From: DASYLJ01 sp964432595
GTDB taxonomy: Bacteria > Desulfobacterota > Binatia > DP-6
Assembly (NCBI GenBank): GCA_964432595.1
Contig: CAYSOF010000002.1
Location: forward strand, 248,001 to 312,000
DNA length: 64,000 nucleotides
Direction: 5' to 3'
The notes below the pieces were generated by a model. The model saw nothing but the letters and a program-made list of their open reading frames with translations, searched no databases and was not told the origin of the DNA. Positions within the stretch are counted from its first letter, which is position 1. Every line of letters begins with the position of its first letter. The position numbers and the translations under genes are program-made. Below are positions 17,906 to 26,195 of the stretch, one piece after another.

Positions 17906-20287
17906 TCACCAGCAGTCGTTCACCGCCCCGTCCGTGATCCACTGGCGGAGAGCATTGCGCACGGGCAGCGAGAGCTGCGGGCCGCCGAGCGGCATCATCG
18001 AGCCGCAGAAGCCGCCGACGCACGAGCCCGCGAAGGCGCCGTGCGTGTCGTCGAGCTTGTGCATGAGCCAGCTCGTCGTCGGGCTGCCGGGCTCGATGCG
18101 ATCCATCGTCGGGTTCTCGGTGGACGGCACGTTGACGATCGCCGCGTAGCCGTCGTTGCAGTCGTCGAGCCCGGTGAGGCCGGCCGACGGACCGTGGCAG
18201 CCGCCGCACGTCGAGCCGATCACCTGCGCGTGGATCCCGAACCACGACGCCGCGATCGTGGTGGTCGTCGTCGACGTGGTGGTCGTGGTGGTGACGCTGG
18301 GCGCGTCGGAGACCGCCTTCAGCTGCGTCGCGTCCTGCTTCTGGTAGGGCGGCGAGTACGTCGCGCCGAAGCACGTCGCGCCGCTCGAGCGCTGCAGCTG
18401 GACGTCGAGCACGCCGCTCAGCAGATCCAGGTTCGCGAGGCCGAGCTGCCCGCCCTTGCCCTTGAGCGTGATCTTCGCCTTCCCCGGCGTGATGCCGGCC
18501 GTCAGCTTGAGCGACTGGATGCCGTCCGGCGTGAGATCCTTGTCGGAGTAGACCCAGCCCTTGCTGGTGGACTTCCAGCACGCCTTGCCGGCGCAGGTGC
18601 CGGCCTTCGGGATGACCCAGCTCTGCACCAGCGCGCCGCCCTCGTAGAGGCAGAGCGCGTAGTCGTCGGTCGTCAGCGGGTTGCCGAAGTTGGCGAGCGT
18701 GGTCGTGTCGCCCTTCGTCCACTTCCAGGTGAGGCCGTCGGCGACGTCCGGCGTCTTGTTCTTCAGCTGGATCGTCGACTTCTTCGCATGGATCGGCTGG
18801 ATGCACGCCTGCGGCGTCGGCGCGCATGGCGACGGGCCGGGGGCGCTCTCGTTCTCCATCACGCGCACGAGGTCGGCGATCTCGTCGCTCAGGGCGAGAT
18901 CGAGGTCGCCGTCGTTGTCGGAATCGAAGAGCACGGCGCACGACGGGTTCGACACCGCCTCGAACTCCTCGACGAAGGTGAACGCGCCGGTGCCGTCGTT
19001 GCGGTACCAGCGCCAGAAGCCGCCGCCGAAGCTCGACACGACCATGTCGGGATCGCCGTCGCCGTCGAGGTCCCCGAGGTCGACCGCCGGGACGTGCGAG
19101 CCGATCGAGATCGTCGACGGCGCGTCGAAGCGGCCGTTGCCCTGGCCCTTCAGCACGCTGACGGTGCCGGTGCCGTTGTTCGCCGTGGCGGCGTCGAGGT
19201 CGCCGTCGCCGTCGACGTCGTCGAGGACGACCACCCAGGTCTGACCGCCCGTCGGCTGCGCCGCGCCCGACGCGGTGAACGTGCCGTTGCCGTTCCCGAG
19301 CATCGTGTTGATCTCGGAGCCGTTGCGGCCCGCGACGACGAGGTCGGTGATGCCGTCGCCGTTCATGTCGGCGGCGGCGAGGCCGTACTCGCCGTTCACG
19401 CCGCCCTCGAAGTAGGTCGGGGCGCCGAACACGCCGCTGCCGTCGTTGATGAGCAGCGACAGGTTGTTCGAGCCGACGTTGCAGTTGACGACATCGAGGT
19501 CGCCGTCACCGTCCACGTCGAGCGGCCAGATGCCGTGCGGCTGGTCACCGACGGGGATGTCGGTCCCCGAGGTGAACGCGCCGGTGCCGGCGCCGAGGAG
19601 GATCGATACCGTGTCGCTGGTCGATGCGGCGACGCACATGTCCGTCTTGCCGTCGTTGTCGAAGTCGGCCGTCTCGTTCGGGCTCGCTTCCTCGCCGACG
19701 GGCTGGCGCGGCAGCATCGGGCCGAACTGGTTGCTGCCGTCGGCATGGTTCAGGAAGACGCGCACGTCGAAGCTGTCTTCGTTGACCGTGGCCAGATCGA
19801 GCCAGCCGTCGCCGTTCAGGTCGGTCGCCGCGGCGCCGTAGATGCGCGTGTTGCCGCCGCCCGTCCGGTTCGAGAACTCCTGCGTCTGCACGAACGTCGC
19901 GGCGCTGGGCTGCACCGCGGTCACGAACTGGAACGCGTAGCCGGCGGAGCGCAGCGTCGTCGTGTCGGCGGCTTCGAGGTCGTGCGAGAGGTTCACGTAG
20001 ATCCAGTCGCCGGCCGCGAGGGGCGCGTCGGGAGTCAGCGTGACCGTCTTGTCGCCGTTCGAGAACGTGAACGTGCCGCGCACGGCGCCGCCACCGCGAC
20101 CGAAGACGCGGAACGAATCGACGTCGACGCTCGACGTGTCGAGCGCGCGGTCGAACGTGACGGCGATGGCCGAGGTCGTCGGCGCGGTCGCGTTGAGGAA
20201 GGGCACGTGTGCCACCACCTGGAGCTGGGCTGCGGCGACGGCCGGCAGCGCGAGAGCCACGATCGTGGCGAACACGGACTTTCCCAT
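17906..20287 (-). CDS. Secreted Ig-like/FG-GAP propeller protein with module A and c-type heme tail
   Basis: A 793-aa exported mosaic. A signal peptide (ending in VAAAQ) precedes an SbsA-like Ig domain (VAHVPFLNATAPTTSAIAVTF). About seven FG-GAP/VCBS repeats follow with calcium loops such as DLNGDGWLDL, DVDGDGDLDV and DMNGDGITDL. Residues about 502-658 are a beta-rich module (WKWTKG, NFGNPL, AGTCAGKACWK, GKAKITLKGKGG) that recurs in the 55399 protein. A short Thr linker is followed by a terminal domain with one c-type heme motif, CGGCH at residues 694-698, and a possible methionine ligand in GSMMPLGG. Starts at ATG 20287 with an AGGGGGG ribosome-binding site. Likely a surface redox protein; partner unknown. 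Confidence 0.8.
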   Translation of the reverse strand: MGKSVFATIVALALPAVAAAQLQVVAHVPFLNATAPTTSAIAVTFDRALDTSSVDVDSFRVFGRGGGAVRGTFTFSNGDKTVTLTPDAPLAAGDWIYVNLSHDLEAADTTTLRSAGYAFQFVTAVQPSAATFVQTQEFSNRTGGGNTRIYGAAATDLNGDGWLDLATVNEDSFDVRVFLNHADGSNQFGPMLPRQPVGEEASPNETADFDNDGKTDMCVAASTSDTVSILLGAGTGAFTSGTDIPVGDQPHGIWPLDVDGDGDLDVVNCNVGSNNLSLLINDGSGVFGAPTYFEGGVNGEYGLAAADMNGDGITDLVVAGRNGSEINTMLGNGNGTFTASGAAQPTGGQTWVVVLDDVDGDGDLDAATANNGTGTVSVLKGQGNGRFDAPSTISIGSHVPAVDLGDLDGDGDPDMVVSSFGGGFWRWYRNDGTGAFTFVEEFEAVSNPSCAVLFDSDNDGDLDLALSDEIADLVRVMENESAPGPSPCAPTPQACIQPIHAKKSTIQLKNKTPDVADGLTWKWTKGDTTTLANFGNPLTTDDYALCLYEGGALVQSWVIPKAGTCAGKACWKSTSKGWVYSDKDLTPDGIQSLKLTAGITPGKAKITLKGKGGQLGLANLDLLSGVLDVQLQRSSGATCFGATYSPPYQKQDATQLKAVSDAPSVTTTTTTSTTTTTIAASWFGIHAQVIGSTCGGCHGPSAGLTGLDDCNDGYAAIVNVPSTENPTMDRIEPGSPTTSWLMHKLDDTHGAFAGSCVGGFCGSMMPLGGPQLSLPVRNALRQWITDGAVNDCW

Positions 20288-20356
20288 GAGCCCCCCTGTG
20301 CCGGGGGCGGTACCATGGCCGATCGATCCGCGTCTACCGGTCAAAGGGATGTCGAG

Positions 20357-20833
20357 CTATCGCTTACGACGGTCCCACGCGTTGGGCTCGAGCTCGCGCA
20401 GCTTCTTCTGCTGATCAGGCGTGAGCAGATTCTTCACCGTGACGAGCAGCGACAGGTGCTCGCGTTTCACCTGCTCCTCCAGGGTCATCATCGCCTCCGC
20501 CGCCGCCATCGCGGGCCCAGGATCGATGCGATCGCCCGAGAAGAGCGGCGTCGTCGCCTCGCCCTTCGCCTCGATCTGCCAGCGCAGGGCCAGCAGCTTC
20601 TGCTGGGTGGCGCTCATGGCCGTGCTGATGGCGTCGCGCTGCTCGGCGGTGAGGCCGATCGCCTCCTGATTCCGCATCACGACCTCGGGACGGAACAGCT
20701 GGCGCAGGAACGCGGGCATGCGCGGTCGGCCCGCGCCGAGACCATCGTCCCCGCCGCCGCGGCCCGGCTGCGCCAGCGCGAGCGCCGGCAACAGGAGCAG
20801 TGCGCAGAGTGCCGTCGTGCGTGCACGTGTCAT
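20357..20833 (-). CDS. Spy/CpxP-like periplasmic protein (CnrX-like sensor candidate)
   Basis: A 158-aa exported helical protein. The signal peptide ends in ALALAQ. The two LTxxQ-type motifs of the Spy/CpxP superfamily are visible, LTAEQRDAI and LTPDQQKKL, separated by long amphipathic helices. In the CnrX and NccX branch such proteins sense metals and control an ECF sigma through a membrane anti-sigma; CpxP and Spy are periplasmic stress chaperones. The ATG at 20833 overlaps the stop of the anti-sigma gene (ATGA), with AGGGAGG upstream, so it is the last gene of the sigma operon. The context favours a sensor or co-regulator role; the ligand is unknown. Confidence 0.75.
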   Translation of the reverse strand: MTRARTTALCALLLLPALALAQPGRGGGDDGLGAGRPRMPAFLRQLFRPEVVMRNQEAIGLTAEQRDAISTAMSATQQKLLALRWQIEAKGEATTPLFSGDRIDPGPAMAAAEAMMTLEEQVKREHLSLLVTVKNLLTPDQQKKLRELEPNAWDRRKR

Positions 20834-21342
20834 GAATAGGTCCTCCCTGGGACATGCGATCGCGAGTCGGCGGCCGGCGCCTCGATGGGGCAGCCGAGCA
20901 CGTCGTCCGGACAGGTCGTCCAGGTGTCGTCGTCCGCCATCGCCACGTCCGACAGGCCGAGCAGCGCGTCGCTGCCGACCTCGTAGACGCCGAGCGCGGC
21001 GATCGGCAAGGGCTCGGGCGCCGGCGGCGCGCCGCGGCCGAGCCACAGCCACGCGAGACCCGCCGCCATCGCGAGCGGGGCGAGCCAGCGGATCGGGCGC
21101 AGACGACGCGCCGGCGCGGGCTTCGGCCCGGCCGCGAGAACGCGTGCGACGAGGAGGTCGGACGGCGGGTCGACCGGATCGCCGTCGAGCAGCGCGTCGA
21201 GACGCGCCGCCTCGTCGCGCAGCGCGCGCGCCTCGGCCGAGCTCGCGATGAGCGCCAGCGCCGCGGCGCGCTCGTCCGCGGGCCAGCGGTCCTCGGCGGC
21301 TCCCCAGGCGTCGAGCAGATCGCGCAGGCGGTCGACCGTCAC
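20830..21342 (-). CDS. Membrane anti-sigma factor
   Basis: A 170-aa protein with a cytoplasmic helical N-terminus (about 90 residues), a single membrane helix (LAPLAMAAGLAWLWLG, near residue 100) and a periplasmic tail containing two cysteines (TTCPDDVLGCP). This is the standard layout of an ECF anti-sigma. It starts at GTG 21342 inside the sigma stop (GTGA overlap) with ribosome-binding site GGGAGAGG, and its stop overlaps the Spy-like start (ATGA). The recognition domain is not a clear zinc-binding anti-sigma (no HxxxCxxC), so it is assigned mainly by position and topology. Confidence 0.8.
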   Translation of the reverse strand: MTVDRLRDLLDAWGAAEDRWPADERAAALALIASSAEARALRDEAARLDALLDGDPVDPPSDLLVARVLAAGPKPAPARRLRPIRWLAPLAMAAGLAWLWLGRGAPPAPEPLPIAALGVYEVGSDALLGLSDVAMADDDTWTTCPDDVLGCPIEAPAADSRSHVPGRTYS

Positions 21343-21968
21343 GAGACCTCTCCCAGCAGCGAGGGCGCGAGGCCGCGCAGCCGGTCGCGCAGCGTGCGGC
21401 GCGCGCGCGCCAGCAGCGACTCCACCGCCTCTACGGTGACGCCCATGACGTCCGCGGTCTCCGTGCTCGACAGGCCCTGATAGTGCGACAGGACGAGCGC
21501 GACGCGCTGCCGTTCGGCCAGCTGCATCACCTCGGCGCGCACGTGTCGCGTCACGTCTTCGGCCTGGAGGGCGGCGGCGGCGTCGGTGCCGGGCGCGACC
21601 GGCGCCGGGACGTCGTCGAGCGCGACGTGCGGACGCCGCGCCCGGCGGTCGAGGCAGAGGTTGAGCGCGACGCGATGGAGCCACGTGGTGAGACGGGCGC
21701 GGCCCGGTTCCCATCGAGCGGCGTGGGTCCACAATCGCATGAACGTCTCCTGTGCCACGTCTTCGGCCTCCGTCCGATCGCCCAGCGTGCGCGCGGCGAA
21801 CGCGGTGATACGCGCGAGATGCGTGCCCACCACCTGGCGGGTCGCCTCTTCGTCACCGGCGGCCACGCGCCGCATCAGCTCGTCGTCGGACTCCGCCACG
21901 GCCTGTGCCGGGGACGCGCGGCGGTCCGGAGTCCGCCGCGCGTCCCGTGCACCGACGGAAGATAGCAT
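21339..21968 (-). CDS. ECF RNA polymerase sigma factor
   Basis: A 209-aa group-IV sigma factor. Region 2 is seen in AFAARTLGDRTEAEDVAQETFMRLW and region 4 in VMQLAERQRVALVLSHYQGLSSTETADVMGVTVEAVESLLARAR. Region 4 contains the GVTVEAVESLLARARRTLR helix-turn-helix. About 25 residues precede region 2. First of three genes linked by 4-nt overlaps (sigma, anti-sigma, Spy-like), with an EF-hand protein gene 24 nt upstream on the same strand. By analogy with CnrYXH it should direct an envelope or metal response, probably autoregulated; its promoter is not identified here. Confidence 0.92.
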   Translation of the reverse strand: MLSSVGARDARRTPDRRASPAQAVAESDDELMRRVAAGDEEATRQVVGTHLARITAFAARTLGDRTEAEDVAQETFMRLWTHAARWEPGRARLTTWLHRVALNLCLDRRARRPHVALDDVPAPVAPGTDAAAALQAEDVTRHVRAEVMQLAERQRVALVLSHYQGLSSTETADVMGVTVEAVESLLARARRTLRDRLRGLAPSLLGEVS

Positions 21969-21992
21969 CTCCGCGTCGTGCCGCCTGCGGGG

Positions 21993-22301
21993 TCAGTCCT
22001 TCTTCCGGCGGTGGCAGCGCGGGCCACGATCCGACTGGACCTCGTCCGCGGACAGCTGGCCGTCGCCGTTGCTGTCCATCTTGGCGAAGCGATGCTGCTC
22101 CATCTGGGCCTTCATCGCGTCGTGGTACGTCCCGAACTCGTCCGGGCCGAGCAGCCCGTTGCCGTCGGCATCGGCCTGCGCGAAGGCCGTGGTGCGCGCC
22201 TGCTCGAACGCCTGGCGCCGGGCATCGTCCTGCTGGGCGACTGCCGCGGTGGCGCCGAAGACCAGGGTGATCGCCGCGATGCGAGTGAGAAGCTTGGTCA
22301 T
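21993..22301 (-). CDS. Secreted EF-hand protein
   Basis: A 102-aa exported protein with a signal peptide (ending in AAVAQ) and two EF-hand calcium loops, DADGNGLLGPDEF and DSNGDGQLSADEV, about 30 residues apart. ATG 22301 has a strong AAGGAGG site. It lies 24 nt upstream of the ECF sigma gene on the same strand and is likely co-transcribed, which makes it a candidate periplasmic calcium or metal binder linked to the sigma system. The His/Arg/Lys-rich end (CHRRKKD) is unusual. Confidence 0.85.
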   Translation of the reverse strand: MTKLLTRIAAITLVFGATAAVAQQDDARRQAFEQARTTAFAQADADGNGLLGPDEFGTYHDAMKAQMEQHRFAKMDSNGDGQLSADEVQSDRGPRCHRRKKD

Positions 22302-22352
22302 TGAATCCTCCTTGGCCCCTTGTACGGGCCACGACGAGGATCCCGTCGGTCG

Positions 22353-23276
22353 TCAGTGCTCGAAATGCGCGCCCAGCGTTTTCGCGTCGATCAACGCCTG
22401 CCGTTGCTCGACGTCGTGCGACGCCACCAGCTGGACCGGTGAGCCTGCGGCCAGGTCGTGCAAGGCCCGGAACTGCCCCAGGACGGCGTCGCGGTCTTCG
22501 CCGAGGAAGAACATCGTGACGAGGCGGGGCCGGTACCAGAGCTGGCGTATCTGGTCCATGTGCCAGGCGACGTCGCCCATGAAGAGCAGCTCCGTGCCGT
22601 CTGCGAGGGCCACGTACGCCATCTGATTGCCGGGCGTGTGCCCGGGCGCCCTCACCAACACGACGCCCGGCGCGACCGCGTGGTAGCGGTCGTACGCGAG
22701 CGGCTGCAGTCGCTCGCGCAGGTCGACCGGCACGCGCGCCATGTCGAGGTGCTTCGTGTTGGCGAGCTGCTCGACGTTGAGGAGCAGGCGGCCTGCGAGC
22801 TGCGCCGGGTCGCGGTACGCCGCGATGCCGCCGATGTGGTCGGCGTGCTCGTGCGTCACGACGATCGTGCGCGCCGTGGCGAGCGCGTTCTGCACGGCGG
22901 CGTAGCCGTCCGCGTCGAACTCGGCGTCCATCATCTCGGGCAGCGCGGCCTCCGCCATCCCGGAGTCGATCAGCAGGAAGCCGTCGGGGAAGACGACCTG
23001 GTAGGCGCCGTGGGTGAAGCGCAACGGTTCGGACATCGACTGCCCCGCGAACACCGCGCCGCGCGGGAGCGCCGCCGTGGCCACCTGCTCGTGATTGACG
23101 CGGATCGCCCGCGGGCCCGCCGGCTCGGCCGCCATCCGGCGGATCTCCGGCAGGTCGATCACGAAGCTGCTCGTCGCCGGCACGGCGGTGCGCGCGGTCA
23201 GCCACTGCCACGCGCCCGCCGCCACGGCGACGAGCACGACGACGACGACCAGCATGACGCGGAGCCAGCGACGCAT
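22353..23276 (-). CDS. Membrane-anchored metallo-beta-lactamase-fold hydrolase
   Basis: A 307-aa MBL-fold protein. An N-terminal membrane anchor (VMLVVVVVLVAVAAGAW) precedes the hydrolase domain. Metal ligands are visible: THEHADHIGG near residue 155, GHTPGN, LFMGDVAWH near 240 and the final SHD near 285. Related enzymes include lactonases and glyoxalase-II-like hydrolases. Starts at ATG 23276. It is upstream of the EF-hand/sigma operon on the same strand (51 nt), which could make it co-regulated. Substrate unknown. Confidence 0.82.
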   Translation of the reverse strand: MRRWLRVMLVVVVVLVAVAAGAWQWLTARTAVPATSSFVIDLPEIRRMAAEPAGPRAIRVNHEQVATAALPRGAVFAGQSMSEPLRFTHGAYQVVFPDGFLLIDSGMAEAALPEMMDAEFDADGYAAVQNALATARTIVVTHEHADHIGGIAAYRDPAQLAGRLLLNVEQLANTKHLDMARVPVDLRERLQPLAYDRYHAVAPGVVLVRAPGHTPGNQMAYVALADGTELLFMGDVAWHMDQIRQLWYRPRLVTMFFLGEDRDAVLGQFRALHDLAAGSPVQLVASHDVEQRQALIDAKTLGAHFEH

Positions 23277-23358
23277 GCAGCTTGCATACGCGGGCGGCCG
23301 CGTCGATGGCAACGTGCGTCATTGACGCCTTCGCGCCACATCACCTACAGCTCTCGCG

Positions 23359-24714
23359 ATGCGATGGCTGGCCGCGGCGGCGATCCTCGTGCTCGCCGCC
23401 ACCGGGTGGGCGCGTCCCGATCCCGAGTTCGTGCTCGAGCCCAACCCGTTCGTGCTCGGGCAGGCGGTCGACTGGCTCGATCAGACGTACGTCGTCTGGC
23501 ACGACAGCTTCGTCCGCGACGAGGACGACGACGACGAGTTCAACATCTATCGCTCGCGCCTCGACGGCTCCGACCGCGCGTGTCTCACCTGCGGCCTCGA
23601 CGGACAGCGCGACCAGGTGCCGGTGGTGCGTCCGGGCGGCGACTGGATTCTGTTCCACTCGTGGCACGGGCACACGATCACGATCGGGGCGCCGGGCTTC
23701 GGCGGCATCGGCTCGGACGTGTGGGTGATGACGCGCGACGGAACGCGGCACACGAACCTCACCCGCAGCGGCGACCTCGAGGACCACTTCCACGCGTACT
23801 GGTCGCCGGACGGACGGTGGATCGTGTGGACCGCGCTCAGCTGGAACACCGACGCCGGCGGCAACGGCCGCTCCGAGATCCGCGTCGGCCGCTTCGATCC
23901 GAACGGCCCCGACGGTCCGCGCCTCGTCGACGTGCGCGCGGTCCGTCCGCCGAACGGTCACTGGTACGAGACGCAGTGGTGGGCGCCCGACGGCTCGGGC
24001 TTCCTCTACACGGAGACCGCCGACACGGCGATCAACCCGGAGCTGTACTTCTGCCAACTGCCGCGACGCGACCGCGGCGACTGCCGGCCGGTGCGGCTCA
24101 CGGTGCACCCCGCGTGGGACGAGCAGGCCGTGTTCACGCCGGACATGCGGCGCATCCTCTTCATGTCGTCCCGCGACCTGCCCGGCGCGCACAACGACTG
24201 GTCGCGCGTCGCCGAGCTGCTGCAGCTGCCGCCCGATTTCGACTACGCGATCATCCTGTCCGTCTTCAGCAACGACTTCCTGCAGCCCGTCTTCCAGCAG
24301 CCGACGGACCTCTGGGAGATGACGTTGCGGTGGAACCGCGCGCGCACGCGCTTCAAGCCCGGCCCGCTGCGCCGGCTGACGCATTTCGGCGACGCCGGCT
24401 GGATCATCCCCGAGTTCGCGTGGGACCCGAAGGGCAAGCGGCTGCTCTGGAGCCAGGCGAAGTTCTCGGACGGCGTCCGGCTCGACCAGTCGTGCGTCAT
24501 CCGGCGCATCCGCGACGCGTTCCTCGCGCGCGTCGGAAACGTCACGAGCCCGGCGCAGATCCCGTTCGACCTCGACGCGGAGATGCGCGACGCCGCGGCC
24601 GATCTGCTGCGCGATCCGCGCACCTATCCTGCGGGCGACGGCGCGTGCGGCGGCGTCACGCCGCCGCAGGGCGCGTTCGTGCAGGAGACGTGGATCGGAC
24701 GCTACGCGAACTGA
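23359..24714 (+). CDS. Secreted TolB-like (PD40) beta-propeller protein
   Basis: A 451-aa exported protein with a short signal peptide (ending near TGWA-RP). Propeller-blade signatures of the TolB/PD40 type recur: HAYWSPDGRWIVWTA, WWAPDGSGFLYTE, VFTPDMRRILFMSS and FAWDPKGKRLLWSQ. An acidic insertion (RDEDDDDEFN) lies near residue 55. No catalytic site is apparent. The next gene, trmO, begins one base after its stop, so the two are probably co-transcribed although the roles look unrelated. Confidence 0.78.
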   Translation: MRWLAAAAILVLAATGWARPDPEFVLEPNPFVLGQAVDWLDQTYVVWHDSFVRDEDDDDEFNIYRSRLDGSDRACLTCGLDGQRDQVPVVRPGGDWILFHSWHGHTITIGAPGFGGIGSDVWVMTRDGTRHTNLTRSGDLEDHFHAYWSPDGRWIVWTALSWNTDAGGNGRSEIRVGRFDPNGPDGPRLVDVRAVRPPNGHWYETQWWAPDGSGFLYTETADTAINPELYFCQLPRRDRGDCRPVRLTVHPAWDEQAVFTPDMRRILFMSSRDLPGAHNDWSRVAELLQLPPDFDYAIILSVFSNDFLQPVFQQPTDLWEMTLRWNRARTRFKPGPLRRLTHFGDAGWIIPEFAWDPKGKRLLWSQAKFSDGVRLDQSCVIRRIRDAFLARVGNVTSPAQIPFDLDAEMRDAAADLLRDPRTYPAGDGACGGVTPPQGAFVQETWIGRYAN

Positions 24715-24715
24715 C

Positions 24716-25216
24716 GTGACGCCGTCGTTCGAGCTGCAGGTCATCGGATGGGCGCGCACGCCGTGGCGCCGACGGCAGGACGCGCCGCACCAGACCGTCG
24801 CGTCGCCGGACTCCGCGGGCGTGCTCGAGATCGAGCCGGCGTATCGCGCCGGCCTCGCCGACCTCGGGACCTTCGGGCGCATCTGGCTCGTGTTCGCGTT
24901 CCACGAGAGCCGCGGCTGGGCGGCGAAGGTGAAGCCGCCGCGCGGCGGACCGAAGCGCGGCGTGTTCGCGACGCGCGCGCCGAATCGGCCGTCGCAGATC
25001 GGCCTGTCGAGCGTGACGGTCGCGGGCGTCGACGTCGATGCCGGCCGCGTCGACGTGCGGGGCATCGACCTGCTCGACGGGACGCCGCTCCTCGACATCA
25101 AGCCGTACGTGCCGACCGTCGACGCGTGGCCCGACGCGGGGCACGGCTGGCTCGAGCCGTATCTCGCGGTGCAGCCGCGGCTCAAGAAGCCGTATCGTCC
25201 GCCGCGTCCCGATTGA
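24716..25216 (+). CDS. trmO: tRNA (N6-threonylcarbamoyladenosine(37)-N6)-methyltransferase TrmO-like
   Basis: A 166-aa protein of the TrmO/TsaA family, SAM-dependent methyltransferases that convert t6A37 to m6t6A37 in ANN-decoding tRNAs. Characteristic segments are FGRIWLVFAFHES, GVFATRAPNRPSQIGLSSV and LLDGTPLLDIKPYVP. The arginine/proline/asparagine-rich loop is the SAM-binding signature of this beta-barrel class. Start is GTG 24716, directly after the preceding stop. Length matches the single-domain family form. Confidence 0.85.
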   Translation: MTPSFELQVIGWARTPWRRRQDAPHQTVASPDSAGVLEIEPAYRAGLADLGTFGRIWLVFAFHESRGWAAKVKPPRGGPKRGVFATRAPNRPSQIGLSSVTVAGVDVDAGRVDVRGIDLLDGTPLLDIKPYVPTVDAWPDAGHGWLEPYLAVQPRLKKPYRPPRPD

Positions 25217-25248
25217 GACCGGGCGTCGTCCGCGATAGGGCGGGCCGC

Positions 25249-25662
25249 ATGTCGCGTCGCTGGATCGTCGGTCTCGTGCTGCTCGCTGCCTGCGCGTCGG
25301 TGGACTACGTCGGCAAGTCGTACCCGCCGACCGCGAACGTCGACCTCTACATGAGCGCCGACGACGTGCAGCGGCCGTACGAGGTGATGGGCGAGGCGCG
25401 CGCACAGGTCGACGCGATCCCGTTCGCGAAGCCGGGCCCGCAGCTGCAGCAGAAGCTCATGGAGGAGGCGCGAGCGCGCGGCGCGAACGGCGTCATCCTG
25501 GGGGCGCTCGAGAGCCACGAGGTGGGGTCGACCAGCCACACGACCGGCCAGGGCGACACGAAGTGGCACAAGGGCAAGAAGAAGACGCAGTACACCGAGA
25601 ACACGACGACCAGCACCGACGAGGTGACGGAGCTGCGCGGGCAGCTGATCCGGTACAAGTAA
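25249..25662 (+). CDS. Putative lipoprotein, unknown function
   Basis: A 137-aa protein with a lipoprotein signal peptide (VGLVLLAAC; the lipobox cysteine is at about residue 15). The remainder has a domain with DVQRPYEVMGEARAQVDAIPF and ARARGANGVILGALES, resembling small periplasmic YbjQ/SHOCT-type fold proteins, then a polar Thr/Lys-rich stretch. ATG 25249 was chosen because it gives the signal sequence. No enzymatic motif; probably anchored in the outer membrane. Confidence 0.65.
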   Translation: MSRRWIVGLVLLAACASVDYVGKSYPPTANVDLYMSADDVQRPYEVMGEARAQVDAIPFAKPGPQLQQKLMEEARARGANGVILGALESHEVGSTSHTTGQGDTKWHKGKKKTQYTENTTTSTDEVTELRGQLIRYK

Positions 25663-25669
25663 CGATTGC

Positions 25670-25701
25670 GGGTGCCCATCACCGTCGATATGGGTGCCCA
25701 T
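25670..25701 (+). promoter_or_regulatory. Direct repeat GGGTGCCCAT x2 upstream of antitoxin
   Basis: Two identical 10-bp copies of GGGTGCCCAT (25670-25679 and 25692-25701), offset by 22 bp, about two helical turns, end immediately before the antitoxin ATG at 25702. Each copy is nearly self-palindromic (GGGTGCCC). Ribbon-helix-helix antitoxins commonly autoregulate by binding such short paired sites; here this is inferred. Confidence 0.55.
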
Positions 25702-25947
25702 ATGAAGACGACGATCGAGATCGCGGACCCGCTGTTCGAGCGCGCGCGCATCGTCGCGAACCGAGACGGCACGACGTTGCGGGCGTTGGTCGAGGAGGGG
25801 CTTCGGCGCGTCCTGGACGACAAGGGAGCGGTGCGCCCGTTCAAGTTGCGCGACGCCCGACTCAAAGGCGGGAAGGGGCTCACGCCAGAGTTTGCTGCGG
25901 GCGGCTGGAGCAAGATCCGACGGGCCATCTACGAGGACGACGAGTGA
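25702..25947 (+). CDS. Ribbon-helix-helix antitoxin (VapB-like)
   Basis: An 81-aa protein. The N-terminus KTTIEIADPLFERARIVANR followed by a second helix (TTLRALVEEGLRRVL) is a ribbon-helix-helix DNA-binding dimer. The C-terminal part (GLTPEFAAGGWSKIRRAIYE) is the usual toxin-binding tail of VapB-type antitoxins. ATG 25702 was chosen over 25690 because it gives the family start; both repeats of the putative operator precede it. Its stop overlaps the toxin start (GTGA). The toxin partner is truncated. Confidence 0.8.
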   Translation: MKTTIEIADPLFERARIVANRDGTTLRALVEEGLRRVLDDKGAVRPFKLRDARLKGGKGLTPEFAAGGWSKIRRAIYEDDE

Positions 25948-26183
25948 TCGCCGTCGACACGAACCTCCTCGTCTACGCGCACCGGGACGACGCCCCGCTG
26001 CACGATGCCGCCCATCGATGCATGACCTCTTTGGCGCAGGGTCGAGCGCCCTGGGCGATCCCGTGGCCCTGCGTTCACGAGTTCGTGGCCGTCGTGACGC
26101 ACCGTGAGCCACGGTCGACCTACAGGCTCCGCTCCTCCGCCCGACTGCGACGTCCGCGTGCGACGAGTCGGCGCGCGCCGTAG
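25944..26183 (+). pseudogene. Truncated PIN-domain toxin (VapC-like)
   Basis: GTG 25944 opens a 79-residue frame whose first 50 residues are a good PIN-domain N-terminus: IAVDTNLLVYAHRDD with the first catalytic aspartate, and WPCVHEFVAVVTH with the glutamate. After VVTH the homology stops and the remaining 26 residues are arginine-rich and unlike PIN domains (RLRRPRATSRRAP). Full-length toxins are about 130-140 residues; the second-half acidic residues needed for metal binding are missing. The next gene begins 12 nt later. Probably inactivated by deletion, leaving a solitary antitoxin. Confidence 0.75.
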
Positions 26184-26195
26184 TATCCTGCGCGC

